The notes below the pieces were generated by a model that made no database searches, was not told the DNA's origin, and saw nothing but the letters and a program-made list of their open reading frames with translations. Below are positions 10,509 to 21,230 of a stretch of 64,000 nt of DNA, piece after piece; position 1 is the stretch's first letter, and each line of letters begins with the position of its first letter. A program made the translations under genes and the position numbers. The DNA lies in contig JAAVFG010000045.1 of NCBI GenBank assembly GCA_014800895.1, forward strand, positions 1 to 64,000, read 5' to 3'. The DNA is from Bacteroidales bacterium. Lineage in GTDB: Bacteria; Bacteroidota; Bacteroidia; Bacteroidales; Muribaculaceae.

Positions 10509-11897
10509 TTAATGAGACAGTATCTCTTTGATCTCGGGGAGCAGCCGATCGATATCGGCGGCTCCTAAGGTCATTAAGATTTCAAAATTACTATTTTTTA
10601 TCAGATTCAACAAATCTTTTCTTTCACAATAGGTTTTTTCCTTGCTTTTTACTTCATCAAGGATTATCGCCGTGGTCACACCCTCTATCGGCAGCTCGCG
10701 TGCGGGATATATCTCAGGCATGATCACTTCATCGGCTGCGGATAGGGCTGCGGCAAATTCTTTTGCGAAGTCGCGGGTGCGGGTATAGAGGTGAGGCTGG
10801 AAGATGACGCTCAGTTTCTTACCGGGATAGAGTTTCCTGACCGACTCTATCGAAGCCTTGACTTCATTGGGCGAATGTGCGTAGTCATCTATTAGCACCG
10901 CGCCATTCTCTCTCTCTGTTCCGTCGAGATAGATTTCAAAACGGCGACGTGCCCCTTTGAATGAGCGCAGACCCTCTTTTACTTCTTCGGGTGTGGCGCC
11001 GGCATGTAAGGCGGCGGCAGCGGCAGCCACGGCATTATCGATATTGATTTCCACAGGCACCCCGGGGCTCACTCCGTCAATCCGCACGCCCGGACCGACA
11101 AGGTCGAATTCAACCCTGCCGTTGCCATATTTGATATTTTCCGTATGCCAGTCTCCTTCAGAGCCTCCGCTGTATGTTTCGATTTTCACCCCCTCCTTCA
11201 CACGCGGCTGATATTTCAGACCGGTATGAGTGATCAGTGTGCCACCCTCCTTGATGAGTGAGGTGAATTCGGAAAACGCCTCGAGATAATTCTCTTCGTT
11301 TCCGTAAATGTCGAGGTGATCGGGGTCGGTAGAGGTGACCACTGCTGTCGTGGGGCGCAGCCGATGGAATGAACGGTCATATTCATCCGCCTCTATCACG
11401 CTTATATCGGAGTCCTCGTCGAGCACGAGATTGCTGCCGGTATTACGCAGGATACCACCTAAGAATGCGGTGCATCCCTGCTTTGAATCCCGCAGTATGT
11501 TGGCTGTCATGGAGCAAGTGGTGGTCTTTCCGTGGCTTCCGGCGATACATATGGCTTTTGTATGGCGTGTTATTCTTCCCAACAGCTCGGAACGCTTGAT
11601 GACTTCAAATCCTTCGCGGCGGAACATGCTCAGAATCCTGTTATCCTCCGGAACGGCAGGTGTATATACCACCAGAGTCTCCGAAGGATCGCGGAATTGA
11701 GCAGGCACCTCCTCCTCGCTATCGGTAAATGTGAGCAGAGCCCCCTCTTTCTCAAGAGCTGAGGTCAGCTCGGAGGGTGTGCGGTCATATCCTCCCACGG
11801 CTGCGCCGTGACGAAGATAATATCTCACTAAATTTGCCATCCCTATTCCTCCGGCTCCCACGAAATATAGACTCTTCTGTATGTCTTGCTCTCTCAT
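10509..11897 (-). CDS. murC: UDP-N-acetylmuramate--L-alanine ligase
   Basis: YFVGAGGIGMANLVRYY, GSHGKTTT, DDYAHSPNEV. Confidence 0.97.
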   Translation of the reverse strand: MREQDIQKSLYFVGAGGIGMANLVRYYLRHGAAVGGYDRTPSELTSALEKEGALLTFTDSEEEVPAQFRDPSETLVVYTPAVPEDNRILSMFRREGFEVIKRSELLGRITRHTKAICIAGSHGKTTTCSMTANILRDSKQGCTAFLGGILRNTGSNLVLDEDSDISVIEADEYDRSFHRLRPTTAVVTSTDPDHLDIYGNEENYLEAFSEFTSLIKEGGTLITHTGLKYQPRVKEGVKIETYSGGSEGDWHTENIKYGNGRVEFDLVGPGVRIDGVSPGVPVEINIDNAVAAAAAALHAGATPEEVKEGLRSFKGARRRFEIYLDGTERENGAVLIDDYAHSPNEVKASIESVRKLYPGKKLSVIFQPHLYTRTRDFAKEFAAALSAADEVIMPEIYPARELPIEGVTTAIILDEVKSKEKTYCERKDLLNLIKNSNFEILMTLGAADIDRLLPEIKEILSH

Positions 11898-11899
11898 CT

Positions 11900-13003
11900 T
11901 CAGTTATTCTCTTTGAGTATCTTAACAATCTCCTCTACAATTTTATCATCGCTCTGCGTCAGAGCCATTGCGGCGATATTCCTCTCCATAACCGCAAGTC
12001 TCTCCTTATCTCCGATGAGTGTCAGGACGGTATCGACTAATTCAGCCTGTGCCTCCGCATCCGCCACCATCACGGCGGCATCCTTATTTACGAGCGCCAA
12101 GGCATTTTTAGTCTGATGATCCTCAGCCACATTGGGAGAGGGGACAAGGACACAAGGTTTGCCGAGATTCTGCAATTCGCTGATAGAGCTGGCTCCGGCT
12201 CTTGACACTACAAGGTCGGCGGCTGCATATGCGGAAGCCATGTCATTGATAAACTGAGTCACGACCGTTCCCTTCAATCCTTTGGCTGCTTTCGGACCGC
12301 GGTCGCCGAAGTTTTTGCCTGTCTGCCATATCACCTGTATGCCTCGGTCGGTAAGGTCGCGCAGACGTGCTTCCATACTCTCGTTAAGGGTGCGGGCTCC
12401 GAGGCTTCCTCCCACCACCAGAACCGTGGGGCGGTCGGCATCAAGTCCGAAACTCTGGCGTGCTTTCCCTTTCTCCTTCCGAGCCTCTATAAGGTCCTTA
12501 CGCACAGGATTACCTGTCAGCACGATTCGGTCGGCGGGGAAGAAGCGTTCCATCCCCTCATAGGCTACACATATCTTCTTTGCCTTTGACGCAAGGAGCT
12601 TGTTGGTCACTCCGGCGTAGGAATTCTGCTCCTGAAGGAGAGTAGGCACTCCTGCCTTCTGCGCCGCCTTGAGTGTCGGTCCGGAAGCATATCCCCCTAC
12701 GCCGATAGCTATATCGGGACGGAAGTCCTTCACAATCTTGCGGGCCTTGGAGATACTCTTCCAAAGCTTCATAAGGACCGGTATATTCTTGAAGAGATTC
12801 TTGCGATTGAATCCGGCCACGGGGAGACCCTCGATCTCGTAACCGGCGGCGGGGACTTTCTCCATCTCCATACGGTTGTCCGCCCCTACGAAGAGGATAT
12901 TGCAGTCAAGACGGCGCTTGAGAGCATTAGCAATGGAGAGGGCGGGAAAGATGTGTCCTCCCGTACCCCCTCCGCTTATGAGTATATGGTATTTCTGAGC
13001 CAT
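11900..13003 (-). CDS. murG: Undecaprenyldiphospho-muramoylpentapeptide beta-N-acetylglucosaminyltransferase
   Basis: ISGGGTGGHIFPALSIA; VSRAGASSISEL. Confidence 0.97.
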   Translation of the reverse strand: MAQKYHILISGGGTGGHIFPALSIANALKRRLDCNILFVGADNRMEMEKVPAAGYEIEGLPVAGFNRKNLFKNIPVLMKLWKSISKARKIVKDFRPDIAIGVGGYASGPTLKAAQKAGVPTLLQEQNSYAGVTNKLLASKAKKICVAYEGMERFFPADRIVLTGNPVRKDLIEARKEKGKARQSFGLDADRPTVLVVGGSLGARTLNESMEARLRDLTDRGIQVIWQTGKNFGDRGPKAAKGLKGTVVTQFINDMASAYAAADLVVSRAGASSISELQNLGKPCVLVPSPNVAEDHQTKNALALVNKDAAVMVADAEAQAELVDTVLTLIGDKERLAVMERNIAAMALTQSDDKIVEEIVKILKENN

Positions 13004-13012
13004 TATTTCAGC

Positions 13013-14413
13013 TTATTGGTTGATGGTATAATTACTGAAGTTGCTTGCCTGAAGATCTTCAGGGAGAGCGTTCTTCTCAGCTTTAATTTCATGTTTGTTA
13101 CCGCTTGTGACGGCGTAACGGCTCACGGAGAGCATCATTCCGATGGCGGCAGACATCACGAGGATGGATGTTCCTCCCTTTGAGATGAAGGGGAGGGGTT
13201 GTCCCGATACAGGGAAGAGTCCGGTCACGATCGCCATATGGACCAATGCCTGGAATACTATCAGCACGGCGCAGCCCATGATAAGGAATGCCGGGAATGC
13301 GCGGGAGCATTTATATGCTACACGTCCGGCACGGAGCACAAGGAGGAGATAGAGGAGTATGATGCAGCATCCTCCCACAAGCCCCGTATCTTCTATGATA
13401 ATCGAATAGATATAGTCGGAGAAGGCGAGTGGCAGACGGGCGCTTTCGCGTGAGTTGCCCGGTCCCTGTCCGAAGATGCCTCCGTTTGCCTGGGCGAAGT
13501 TGGAGAATATCACCTGGCGGTTCATGTCATCTATCTTATCATCCGGGTTTGTGCCGGCGAGCCAGCGTGCGAGACGCCCCTTATGGGTATCGGCACGTCC
13601 CGCCTCCTTCTTGGTATCAGTGCCGGCTACCACGCTTTCCTGTCTCACTTCATCGAAATTGGAAGTGTCGGGCTTGGTATATTTTATCATCATCAACGCT
13701 CCGGCGCAGACGCCATAGACCAACAGGACGATGCCTAATTTCTTCCACTGGATACCCCCGATGAGGAACATACTCAGACTCACACCCATCAGAAGGATCA
13801 TATTTGTCAGACCGTTGCTCCAGAGCAATCCACCAAATATCATAACGACGACCGCACATTGTATCACGCCGCTGTTGGTCACACCACCCGGCGCCTGATT
13901 CTTGGAAAGGATGGCTGCAAGAAGGAGGACCGCCGCAAGCTTGATGATCTCCGCCGGCTGGATTGTCATTCCGGCAAGACGTATGGCTCGCTGGGCTCCG
14001 TTGATTTCCACTCCGGCAACGGAGGAGAGCACAAGCAGCGCCAAGGAGAATACGGCAAATATCCACGCCATGCGTTTAAGCACCACATAATGCGTGCGTT
14101 GAAGTCCTAACACGATTGCCACACCCGCTACCAGAAAGAGACCGTGACGTATCAGCGGACTGTAAACGTTGGAGGAGGAGACTTCCGAGCTTGAAGCGCT
14201 GAAGAGCTCCACCACGCTGATGAGCAGGAACATTATATATATCCCCCAGATATAATGGTCGGGGCGGGCAGACTTTATCGCCTTTTTAGCGCGTGCGGCA
14301 TCCGCTGCCACGGAAGCGAGAGCGCTCTCCGCCGTGGGCACGGCTACGGGCTTCCCGTCCATGGTCTCCCGGATGTCAAGTCCGGAATTATCAGGTGTAA
14401 AATCCGATTTCAT
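13013..14413 (-). CDS. ftsW: FtsW/SEDS peptidoglycan glycosyltransferase
   Basis: SEDS-type multi-pass membrane protein; GQPLPFISKGGTSIL motif; dcw position. Confidence 0.94.
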   Translation of the reverse strand: MKSDFTPDNSGLDIRETMDGKPVAVPTAESALASVAADAARAKKAIKSARPDHYIWGIYIMFLLISVVELFSASSSEVSSSNVYSPLIRHGLFLVAGVAIVLGLQRTHYVVLKRMAWIFAVFSLALLVLSSVAGVEINGAQRAIRLAGMTIQPAEIIKLAAVLLLAAILSKNQAPGGVTNSGVIQCAVVVMIFGGLLWSNGLTNMILLMGVSLSMFLIGGIQWKKLGIVLLVYGVCAGALMMIKYTKPDTSNFDEVRQESVVAGTDTKKEAGRADTHKGRLARWLAGTNPDDKIDDMNRQVIFSNFAQANGGIFGQGPGNSRESARLPLAFSDYIYSIIIEDTGLVGGCCIILLYLLLVLRAGRVAYKCSRAFPAFLIMGCAVLIVFQALVHMAIVTGLFPVSGQPLPFISKGGTSILVMSAAIGMMLSVSRYAVTSGNKHEIKAEKNALPEDLQASNFSNYTINQ

Positions 14414-14434
14414 TTACAGGTCAGTATATATTTC

Positions 14435-15775
14435 TTATCCTTTGAGTTTCTTTACCTCTTCCTTGAATTTGCGTCCGCGGTCTTCATAGCTTGTGAAGAG
14501 GTCGAAGCTGGCACAGCAAGGGGAGAGAAGCACTGTATCGCCTTCCCCGGCAAGACGCGCACATTCCTTCACAGCCTCTTCTATGGAGTGGGTATCGGAT
14601 ATCATATCCACCTTCCCTTTGAAGAAGTCAAGGAGCTTCTGATTATCCTTACCCATGCAGACTATAGCTTTTACCTTCTCCTTTACGAGAGGCTCGATTT
14701 CGGTATAGTCGTTACCTTTATCTTTCCCTCCGAGGATAAGGACAGTCGGGGCGGTCATGCTCTCGAGCGCATACCAGGTGGAATTGACATTGGTGGCTTT
14801 AGAGTCGTTGACATACTTCACGCCATCCACTGTATCGACATATTCCAGACGATGTTCCACTGCTTCAAAGTCCTCGAGGGCACTTCTGATTTTCTCATCC
14901 TTGATATTGAGGATGGAAGCCGAGAGTCCGGCAGCCATGGAGTTATAGAGGTTATGCAATCCATGGAGCGAGAGCTTTTCGCGGGGAATCTCCCATACCT
15001 CTTCCGGACCGATGAAATGTACTATGCCGTCTTCAACATATGCCTTGCTGTCCTCCTGCTTGAATTCGCTGAAGGGCATTAGGATCGCCTCTGTCTGAAT
15101 CTGGCGTATCTGCTCGGTCACCACAGGATCATCCTGCCAGTAGATGAAATAGTCTTCCGGCGTCTGGTTCTGAAGGATACGGAATTTGGCTTTGACATAA
15201 TTCTCCATCTTATGGTCGTAGCGATCCATATGATCGGGAGTGATATTCATAATCACGGCTATATTCGCCTTGAAATCATACATATTCTCGAGCTGGAAGC
15301 TTGAGAGCTCGATGACGTAATAGTCATGATTCTCACGAGCCACCTGCAATGCAAGACTCTTGCCGACATTTCCTGCCAGTCCCACATCCAGCCCCGCCTT
15401 GCGGAGGATATGATATGTCAGGAGGGTAGTGGTAGTCTTGCCGTTGGAGCCGGTGATACATACCATCTTGGCATTGGTGTATCTGCCGGCAAATTCTATC
15501 TCGGAGAGGACCGGGATACCTTTCGCCGCTATTTTCTCCACCATTGGAGCGTAGGGAGGAATACCGGGGCTTTTCACCACGATATCCGCATCCAGAATTT
15601 TCTCTTCGGAGTGTTTCCCCTCCTCGAAGTCTATCCCCTCTTCGAGGAGTATATCTCTATAATGGTCTGACAGACTGCCCATATCGCTGAGGAAGACCCT
15701 CATACCTTTTTCTTTGCCGAGGATGGCGGCGCCTACACCGCTCTCGCCACCGCCGAGCACTACCAGTTTTTCCAT
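14435..15775 (-). CDS. murD: UDP-N-acetylmuramoylalanine--D-glutamate ligase
   Basis: VVLGGGESGVGAA, GSNGKTTTT, LSPCCASFDLF. Confidence 0.97.
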   Translation of the reverse strand: MEKLVVLGGGESGVGAAILGKEKGMRVFLSDMGSLSDHYRDILLEEGIDFEEGKHSEEKILDADIVVKSPGIPPYAPMVEKIAAKGIPVLSEIEFAGRYTNAKMVCITGSNGKTTTTLLTYHILRKAGLDVGLAGNVGKSLALQVARENHDYYVIELSSFQLENMYDFKANIAVIMNITPDHMDRYDHKMENYVKAKFRILQNQTPEDYFIYWQDDPVVTEQIRQIQTEAILMPFSEFKQEDSKAYVEDGIVHFIGPEEVWEIPREKLSLHGLHNLYNSMAAGLSASILNIKDEKIRSALEDFEAVEHRLEYVDTVDGVKYVNDSKATNVNSTWYALESMTAPTVLILGGKDKGNDYTEIEPLVKEKVKAIVCMGKDNQKLLDFFKGKVDMISDTHSIEEAVKECARLAGEGDTVLLSPCCASFDLFTSYEDRGRKFKEEVKKLKG

Positions 15776-15819
15776 TTTTTATCTGATTATTTATTATACA
15801 GGGTAAACGCCCCGACTTG

Positions 15820-17088
15820 TTATCTTATTTTTAATGTCACGAAAGTCAATACCGCAAGGAGGATGCCGACGATCCAGAAGCGTGTCACGATCTTTGCTTC
15901 GGGGATGCCATGCACCGGATGACGCCACAGCACTTTGGCTGTCGGGTCAAGATCCTTCTGGAAATGATGATGCAGGGGTGTCATCTTAAAAACGCGATGA
16001 CCCTCTCCATATTTTTTCTTTGTATATTTAAAATATCCCACCTGTATCATGACCGACACATCCTCGAGGAAGAATATGAGGCAGAGCAGGGGAATAAGGA
16101 GTTCCTTACGAATGAGAATAGCGAATACCGCCAGGACTCCTCCGAGGGTTAGGCTTCCGGTGTCGCCCATGAATACCTGTGCCGGGAAGGCGTTATACCA
16201 TAGGAATCCCACCAACGCGCCCATGAAGGCTGCGGCGTAGACACATAATTCCTCCGACCCGGGTATATACATTATGTTAAGGTATTCCGAGTATATGACG
16301 TTTCCGCCCAGATAAGCCATAATCATCAGGGCGACTCCGATAATGGCGGAGGTGCCGGCACATAATCCGTCGACTCCATCCGTGAGATTGGCTCCGTTGC
16401 TGACTGCGGTGACAACCACTATCACTACAGCCACGAAGAGAAGCCAGCCGAGAGTCTCCGCCGTGTCTTTATTCTTCATCCAGGAAGTGAGCCACTGATA
16501 ATTGAAGTTATGATTCTTTACGAAGGGGATAGTGGTCTGGGGAGACTTTATCTCCTCTTTCGAGAAAACAATCTCCACTTCATGACTCTGCACATTCTCC
16601 ACCTCCCTGTTCTCGCTCATCACGATATCGGGGGAGAGCCACATCGTCAGCCCCACGAGAAGTCCGAGACCTACCTGCCCCGTCACTTTATACTTACCTT
16701 GCAGACCATCCTTGTTGTGATATTTCAGTTTGCGGTAATCATCCAGGAATCCTATCGCGCCCATCCATATCGTGGCGATTATCATGAGAATCATATAGAT
16801 ATTGCTGAGGTTTCCCATGATGAAGCAGGGCACGAGGATGGAGAGTATTATGATGATACCTCCCATAGTCGGTGTCCCTTTCTTCTGCATCTGACCTTCC
16901 AGACCGAGATTGCGTATCTCTTCCCCGACCTGCATCCTTTGCAGGCGATGGATGATTTTCTGTCCGAATATCAGGGCTAAGAAGAGGGCGAGTGTGAAAG
17001 CCACTCCTGAGCGGAATGTCAGGTATCTCATCAGATGATGACCCGGGAAATCCCAGTTGGCGAGGTATTCGTAAAGAGCGTAAAGCAT
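15820..17088 (-). CDS. mraY: Phospho-N-acetylmuramoyl-pentapeptide-transferase
   Basis: KKGTPTMGG, NLTDGVDGL, FMGDTGSLTLGG, HHHFQ. Confidence 0.98.
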   Translation of the reverse strand: MLYALYEYLANWDFPGHHLMRYLTFRSGVAFTLALFLALIFGQKIIHRLQRMQVGEEIRNLGLEGQMQKKGTPTMGGIIIILSILVPCFIMGNLSNIYMILMIIATIWMGAIGFLDDYRKLKYHNKDGLQGKYKVTGQVGLGLLVGLTMWLSPDIVMSENREVENVQSHEVEIVFSKEEIKSPQTTIPFVKNHNFNYQWLTSWMKNKDTAETLGWLLFVAVVIVVVTAVSNGANLTDGVDGLCAGTSAIIGVALMIMAYLGGNVIYSEYLNIMYIPGSEELCVYAAAFMGALVGFLWYNAFPAQVFMGDTGSLTLGGVLAVFAILIRKELLIPLLCLIFFLEDVSVMIQVGYFKYTKKKYGEGHRVFKMTPLHHHFQKDLDPTAKVLWRHPVHGIPEAKIVTRFWIVGILLAVLTFVTLKIR

Positions 17089-17131
17089 GGCTGCCGTTTT
17101 ATTTTATATTTTTGGGTTAGTTATCTTTAGA

Positions 17132-18589
17132 TTAAGCCTTGAATTCATTCATCACCTCTTCACGATCGTCAAAATGATGTCTCACACCCTTCACTTCCTG
17201 ATAGGTCTCATGTCCTTTTCCGGCGATGAGCACGACGCTTCCGGGTTTAGCCATCCGCAGGGCAGTGCGTATCGCCTCCCGGCGGTCGGTGATGCAGAGA
17301 GTGCGGCGGAGCTCCTCATTGGTCAGGCCTTCTTTCATATCGGCAATGATTGTGTCGGGCTCCTCATCGCGCGGGTTATCGCTTGTGAGGATAAGGAGGT
17401 CGCTTCGGCAGGCGGCTTCTCTTGCCATCATCGGGCGTTTGCCATGGTCGCGGTTTCCGCCGGCGCCTACCACTGTCGTAATCTCTCCGCCGGCTCCGAT
17501 TATCTCGCGGATGGTGTCGAGCACATTGACGAGAGCATCAGGTGTGTGTGCGTAGTCTACGATAGCGGTTACATCATTCCCTCCGTGAAGTGTCTGGAAA
17601 CGACCTGCCACAGGCACCAGACGGCTCATGTTGACCAGCACCTCCTCCGGATTAAATCCGGTAAGGATTGAGGCTCCGTAGACGGCGGTGAGGTTATAGG
17701 CATTGAAGCGCCCGGTGAAATGGACCTCCACCTCATGATTGTTGAGAAGCAGGAGAGTGCCGTCAAGGCGGGTCTCAAGAATCTTGCAGCGGAAGTCGGC
17801 ATCTGTGCGTAGAGAGTAGGTGTATTTTTTAGCCTTGGTGTTCTGCAGCATATATGCGCCTGCCTTGTCGTCAGCATTCACAAGGGCGAATGCTCCGGCA
17901 GGAAGCATATCGAAGAACATCTTCTTGGCATTCATATAATTTTCAACTGTTCCATGATAATCGAGATGGTCGCGCGTGAGATTGGAGAAAACTCCGCCGG
18001 CGAATGTCAGACCCGCGATGCGGTGCTGATGGGCGGCATGTGAGGAGACCTCCATGAAAGCATAATCGCAACCTGTCTCCACCATCTCTGCCAGGAGGGC
18101 ATTGAGGGTGATGGGGTCGGGAGTGGTATGAGTGGCTGGCACGGCACGCTCATGCACGTAATTGCAGACAGTGGAGATAAGCCCCGCCTTATAACCCTCT
18201 AATTTAGCCATTTCATAAAGGAGTGTGGCTGTGGTGGTCTTTCCGTTTGTTCCGGTCACGCCCACGAGTTTGAGCCTGGAAGAGGGATTGCCATACCAGT
18301 TGGAAGCTAATATTCCTAAGGCAATCGCGGAGTTGGGGACACGGATATATGTCACATCTTTCTCAAGCGATGCGGGAAGATCCTCGCATACGATAGCGCC
18401 TACATGTGTGCTCGCCACGACCGGTATATACTTATGTCCGTCAGTGTTGACTCCGCGCACCGCTACAAAGAGTCCTTCCTTGCGTGCCTTGCGGGAATCG
18501 CTCTGTAGATCCACTATGTTTTTATCAATCTCTCCTATCACCTCCAGAACCTCAAGATTCTTGATAAGGTGTGATAATTTTGCTTCCAT
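17132..18589 (-). CDS. murE: UDP-N-acetylmuramoyl-L-alanyl-D-glutamate--2,6-diaminopimelate ligase
   Basis: GVTGTNGKTTTATLL; DNPRDEEP meso-DAP recognition motif. Confidence 0.97.
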   Translation of the reverse strand: MEAKLSHLIKNLEVLEVIGEIDKNIVDLQSDSRKARKEGLFVAVRGVNTDGHKYIPVVASTHVGAIVCEDLPASLEKDVTYIRVPNSAIALGILASNWYGNPSSRLKLVGVTGTNGKTTTATLLYEMAKLEGYKAGLISTVCNYVHERAVPATHTTPDPITLNALLAEMVETGCDYAFMEVSSHAAHQHRIAGLTFAGGVFSNLTRDHLDYHGTVENYMNAKKMFFDMLPAGAFALVNADDKAGAYMLQNTKAKKYTYSLRTDADFRCKILETRLDGTLLLLNNHEVEVHFTGRFNAYNLTAVYGASILTGFNPEEVLVNMSRLVPVAGRFQTLHGGNDVTAIVDYAHTPDALVNVLDTIREIIGAGGEITTVVGAGGNRDHGKRPMMAREAACRSDLLILTSDNPRDEEPDTIIADMKEGLTNEELRRTLCITDRREAIRTALRMAKPGSVVLIAGKGHETYQEVKGVRHHFDDREEVMNEFKA

Positions 18590-18667
18590 TCTCTATATCT
18601 GAATTAAAAAACGGTTGAATCAATTTTTCCTCCCCATTATAATCTTTTTCCTCCCGGTTTTACTATT

Positions 18668-20794
18668 TTACACTCTCAACATCAAGGTTATCTTCATCCC
18701 TTTCTTGAGTGCGGAGCCTGCGTCTACCGATTGTCCGCGCACGATACCGTGTCCCTGAACCCTGACTTCCATACCCGCCTGCTCAAGAATACGGATAGCG
18801 GTCGGAGCATCATACCCCACAACGTTGGGCACAGCTCCTGCTGAGGGAGGAGTGGGGGTCTTGACCCTCTTGACGCGCTCCACACCGATGTTCTTTGATA
18901 GTTTTTTCTGATCAAAATTGGTGGAAGCTGCCAATACGGGTCGGCTCTCCTTACGCTCGGATGAATATATCGAGGAGTTGTCGAGCATACCGCGTGAATA
19001 CATCTTCACTGCCATATTTTTCACTACCTGTCCGGAAGTGCGGTTGGCTGAGCTTCCCTGATTGGCGAGAACAAGCGCGATACAGCTGTATTTGGGTTCA
19101 TCGTAAGGGAAGAAGCCGGCGAAAGCATAGCGGCGTTTCGATTTGTTATATACACCCTGCTCCACAGGAAAGGCCGTACCGGTCTTTCCTACGATTGTGA
19201 CCCGGTCGTCGCGCACAAGTTTTGCCGTGCCATGTTCGCCCCACACTACCTCTCTCATACATTCCTTCACTTTCTGCGCTGTCTCGGCGGAGCATATCTG
19301 ATCGCGGATATACTGTATAGGGATGATAGAGTCGCGTCCATCCTCATCCACGAGACCTTTCACAAGATGGGGGCGTACATATTTGCCTCCGTTCGCGATG
19401 GCATTATATACAGAGAGGGTGAATAGGGGAGGGAGCTCGGTATTGTAGCCGTAAGCCTGACGCGCGAGGTCGAGATGACGGGCGGTCATGGTGATGTTAT
19501 TCCCTTTGGAGTCTTTGCTTACAAGACGGCGGATGCGCGGAGTGCATTCTCCTGCGATACCGGAATGGATAGGCTCGAAAAATCCAAGTCCTTTCATGCG
19601 GTCGTAAAATTTCTCGGGGTGATCCTGGTATCCGCGGAATATCACGCGGGAGATACCGGGGTTGGATGACTGTTCGATCACCTGCTTCATGGTCTTCATA
19701 CCGCTGCCATGCGGGTCGCTTGTCTTTTGGAAGGGGGCGCAGCTGATCATATCGTTGACGCTCTTGACCAGACCATCCTCGAAAGCTATCATCAGAGAGA
19801 TAGGCTTCATCACGGAGCCGGGCTCGAAGGGGAGCACCGCGCGGTTGAGCGCTTCTCCATAAGTGCCGTCTTCAAGAAGCTCGATATTGGAGATAGCCTT
19901 GATTTCGCCTGTGGCTACTTCCATCAGAATGGCTGTTCCCCATTCGGCTTCCACGCCGGAGCAGATGTTATAGAGCTCCTCCTCAAGCATATCCTGAAGG
20001 TCGATATCGATTGTGGTGCGGATATCGTATCCTCTCTTAGCCGGGGTTGCCACCCAGTTGGTGATGCCGTTGGTGAGCGCCACTTTCTTTGATAGTCCCG
20101 GCTTGCCATAGAGGAGAGAGTCGAGGTCTTTTTCCAAGCCTGAGTAGCCGTGTATCTCGCGCGTAGCCTGATTCTCGTTCACACGTCCGATACTACGGTA
20201 AGCCATTCTGCCGTAAGGATACATCCGTATCTTTCGCTCTTCACGATAGAGGGGGTTGCGGAAGCCTTTCCCTTTGAAATCCTTGACAAAGGGGAATCTC
20301 TTTATAATCTCAAAATCCTCTATTGTGCCTTTGGCTACAAGACGCAAAGCGCGCGTGCGCTTCTCATGCGGCTTGGAGAGTTCCTTTTTCAGGCGTGTAT
20401 GCCATGAATATTTCTTGAAAGTATCAGGGTGGGCTGTGAGATTCTTGATACGCGGATAATATCTGTCGAGCGAATCGGCAAGGGAATCGACCTTAGTCCA
20501 GGGGATACTTTTCAGGGCTTTGATTTTGTTATGTCTCAGGTCAATTTTGACATCATATACCTTGAGATTGCAGGCTAAGATATTGCCGTTGTCGGCAAGG
20601 ATGTTGCCGCGTTCGGGAGCGATGGTGTCTACTTTGGAGAGCTCCTCCTTGGCGCGTCGATTCCATGCGCCGGCATCGATGATGGTGGTCTTTACAAGAC
20701 GCCCGACAACGAAGATGCTGAAGAATACGAACGCAATGCAGATGAGTCCGTATCGGAAAAGTATATGTTTTTTATTATTCTGTTTTGTTGCCAT
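18668..20794 (-). CDS. ftsI: Penicillin-binding protein 2/FtsI transpeptidase with C-terminal PASTA domain
   Basis: FEPGSVMKP (SxxK), KTGTA, and PASTA-like VPNVVGYDAPTAIRILEQAGMEVRV. Confidence 0.95.
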   Translation of the reverse strand: MATKQNNKKHILFRYGLICIAFVFFSIFVVGRLVKTTIIDAGAWNRRAKEELSKVDTIAPERGNILADNGNILACNLKVYDVKIDLRHNKIKALKSIPWTKVDSLADSLDRYYPRIKNLTAHPDTFKKYSWHTRLKKELSKPHEKRTRALRLVAKGTIEDFEIIKRFPFVKDFKGKGFRNPLYREERKIRMYPYGRMAYRSIGRVNENQATREIHGYSGLEKDLDSLLYGKPGLSKKVALTNGITNWVATPAKRGYDIRTTIDIDLQDMLEEELYNICSGVEAEWGTAILMEVATGEIKAISNIELLEDGTYGEALNRAVLPFEPGSVMKPISLMIAFEDGLVKSVNDMISCAPFQKTSDPHGSGMKTMKQVIEQSSNPGISRVIFRGYQDHPEKFYDRMKGLGFFEPIHSGIAGECTPRIRRLVSKDSKGNNITMTARHLDLARQAYGYNTELPPLFTLSVYNAIANGGKYVRPHLVKGLVDEDGRDSIIPIQYIRDQICSAETAQKVKECMREVVWGEHGTAKLVRDDRVTIVGKTGTAFPVEQGVYNKSKRRYAFAGFFPYDEPKYSCIALVLANQGSSANRTSGQVVKNMAVKMYSRGMLDNSSIYSSERKESRPVLAASTNFDQKKLSKNIGVERVKRVKTPTPPSAGAVPNVVGYDAPTAIRILEQAGMEVRVQGHGIVRGQSVDAGSALKKGMKITLMLRV

Positions 20795-20838
20795 TTTAGG
20801 GTAGTCAATTTTTTTATCAGGAGTGTGAGCTCTGAAGG

Positions 20839-21216
20839 CTATTCATCCCCTAATTGATACGGGGGTTGCTCTTGAAAATCCAGGTCAAGTCCTTTTTCAG
20901 CCACCATTTTACGCATCTCCGTCTCGCGGATAAGCGACATGTATAGGGCTTTCTCCTGTAGCTTCTCGCTCTCTGCGCGTTGCAATTCGATAGTAAGCTT
21001 CTTGATCTCGCTCATTTTCATCTTGGTCTTATAGCGCAGACCCATCAGTGATATGACCGCCACTACGAAGAGGAGCATGAGCCATGCGTTGGCTTTAAAA
21101 AACTCCAGACTCACGGAGCGGCCTGCGCGGAGCTCATTCATCCAGCCCGTGCCCTGAGGCTCTCCTTTCTTATTTTTCCCTTTTTTCTTTTTCTCTTTCT
21201 GTGTCTTTCCTGCCAT
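20839..21216 (-). CDS. FtsL-like small bitopic division protein
   Basis: 125 aa, basic N-terminus, single TM, coiled-coil-like region; located between rsmH and ftsI. Confidence 0.75.
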   Translation of the reverse strand: MAGKTQKEKKKKGKNKKGEPQGTGWMNELRAGRSVSLEFFKANAWLMLLFVVAVISLMGLRYKTKMKMSEIKKLTIELQRAESEKLQEKALYMSLIRETEMRKMVAEKGLDLDFQEQPPYQLGDE

Positions 21217-21230
21217 GATAGGGGGGCTAA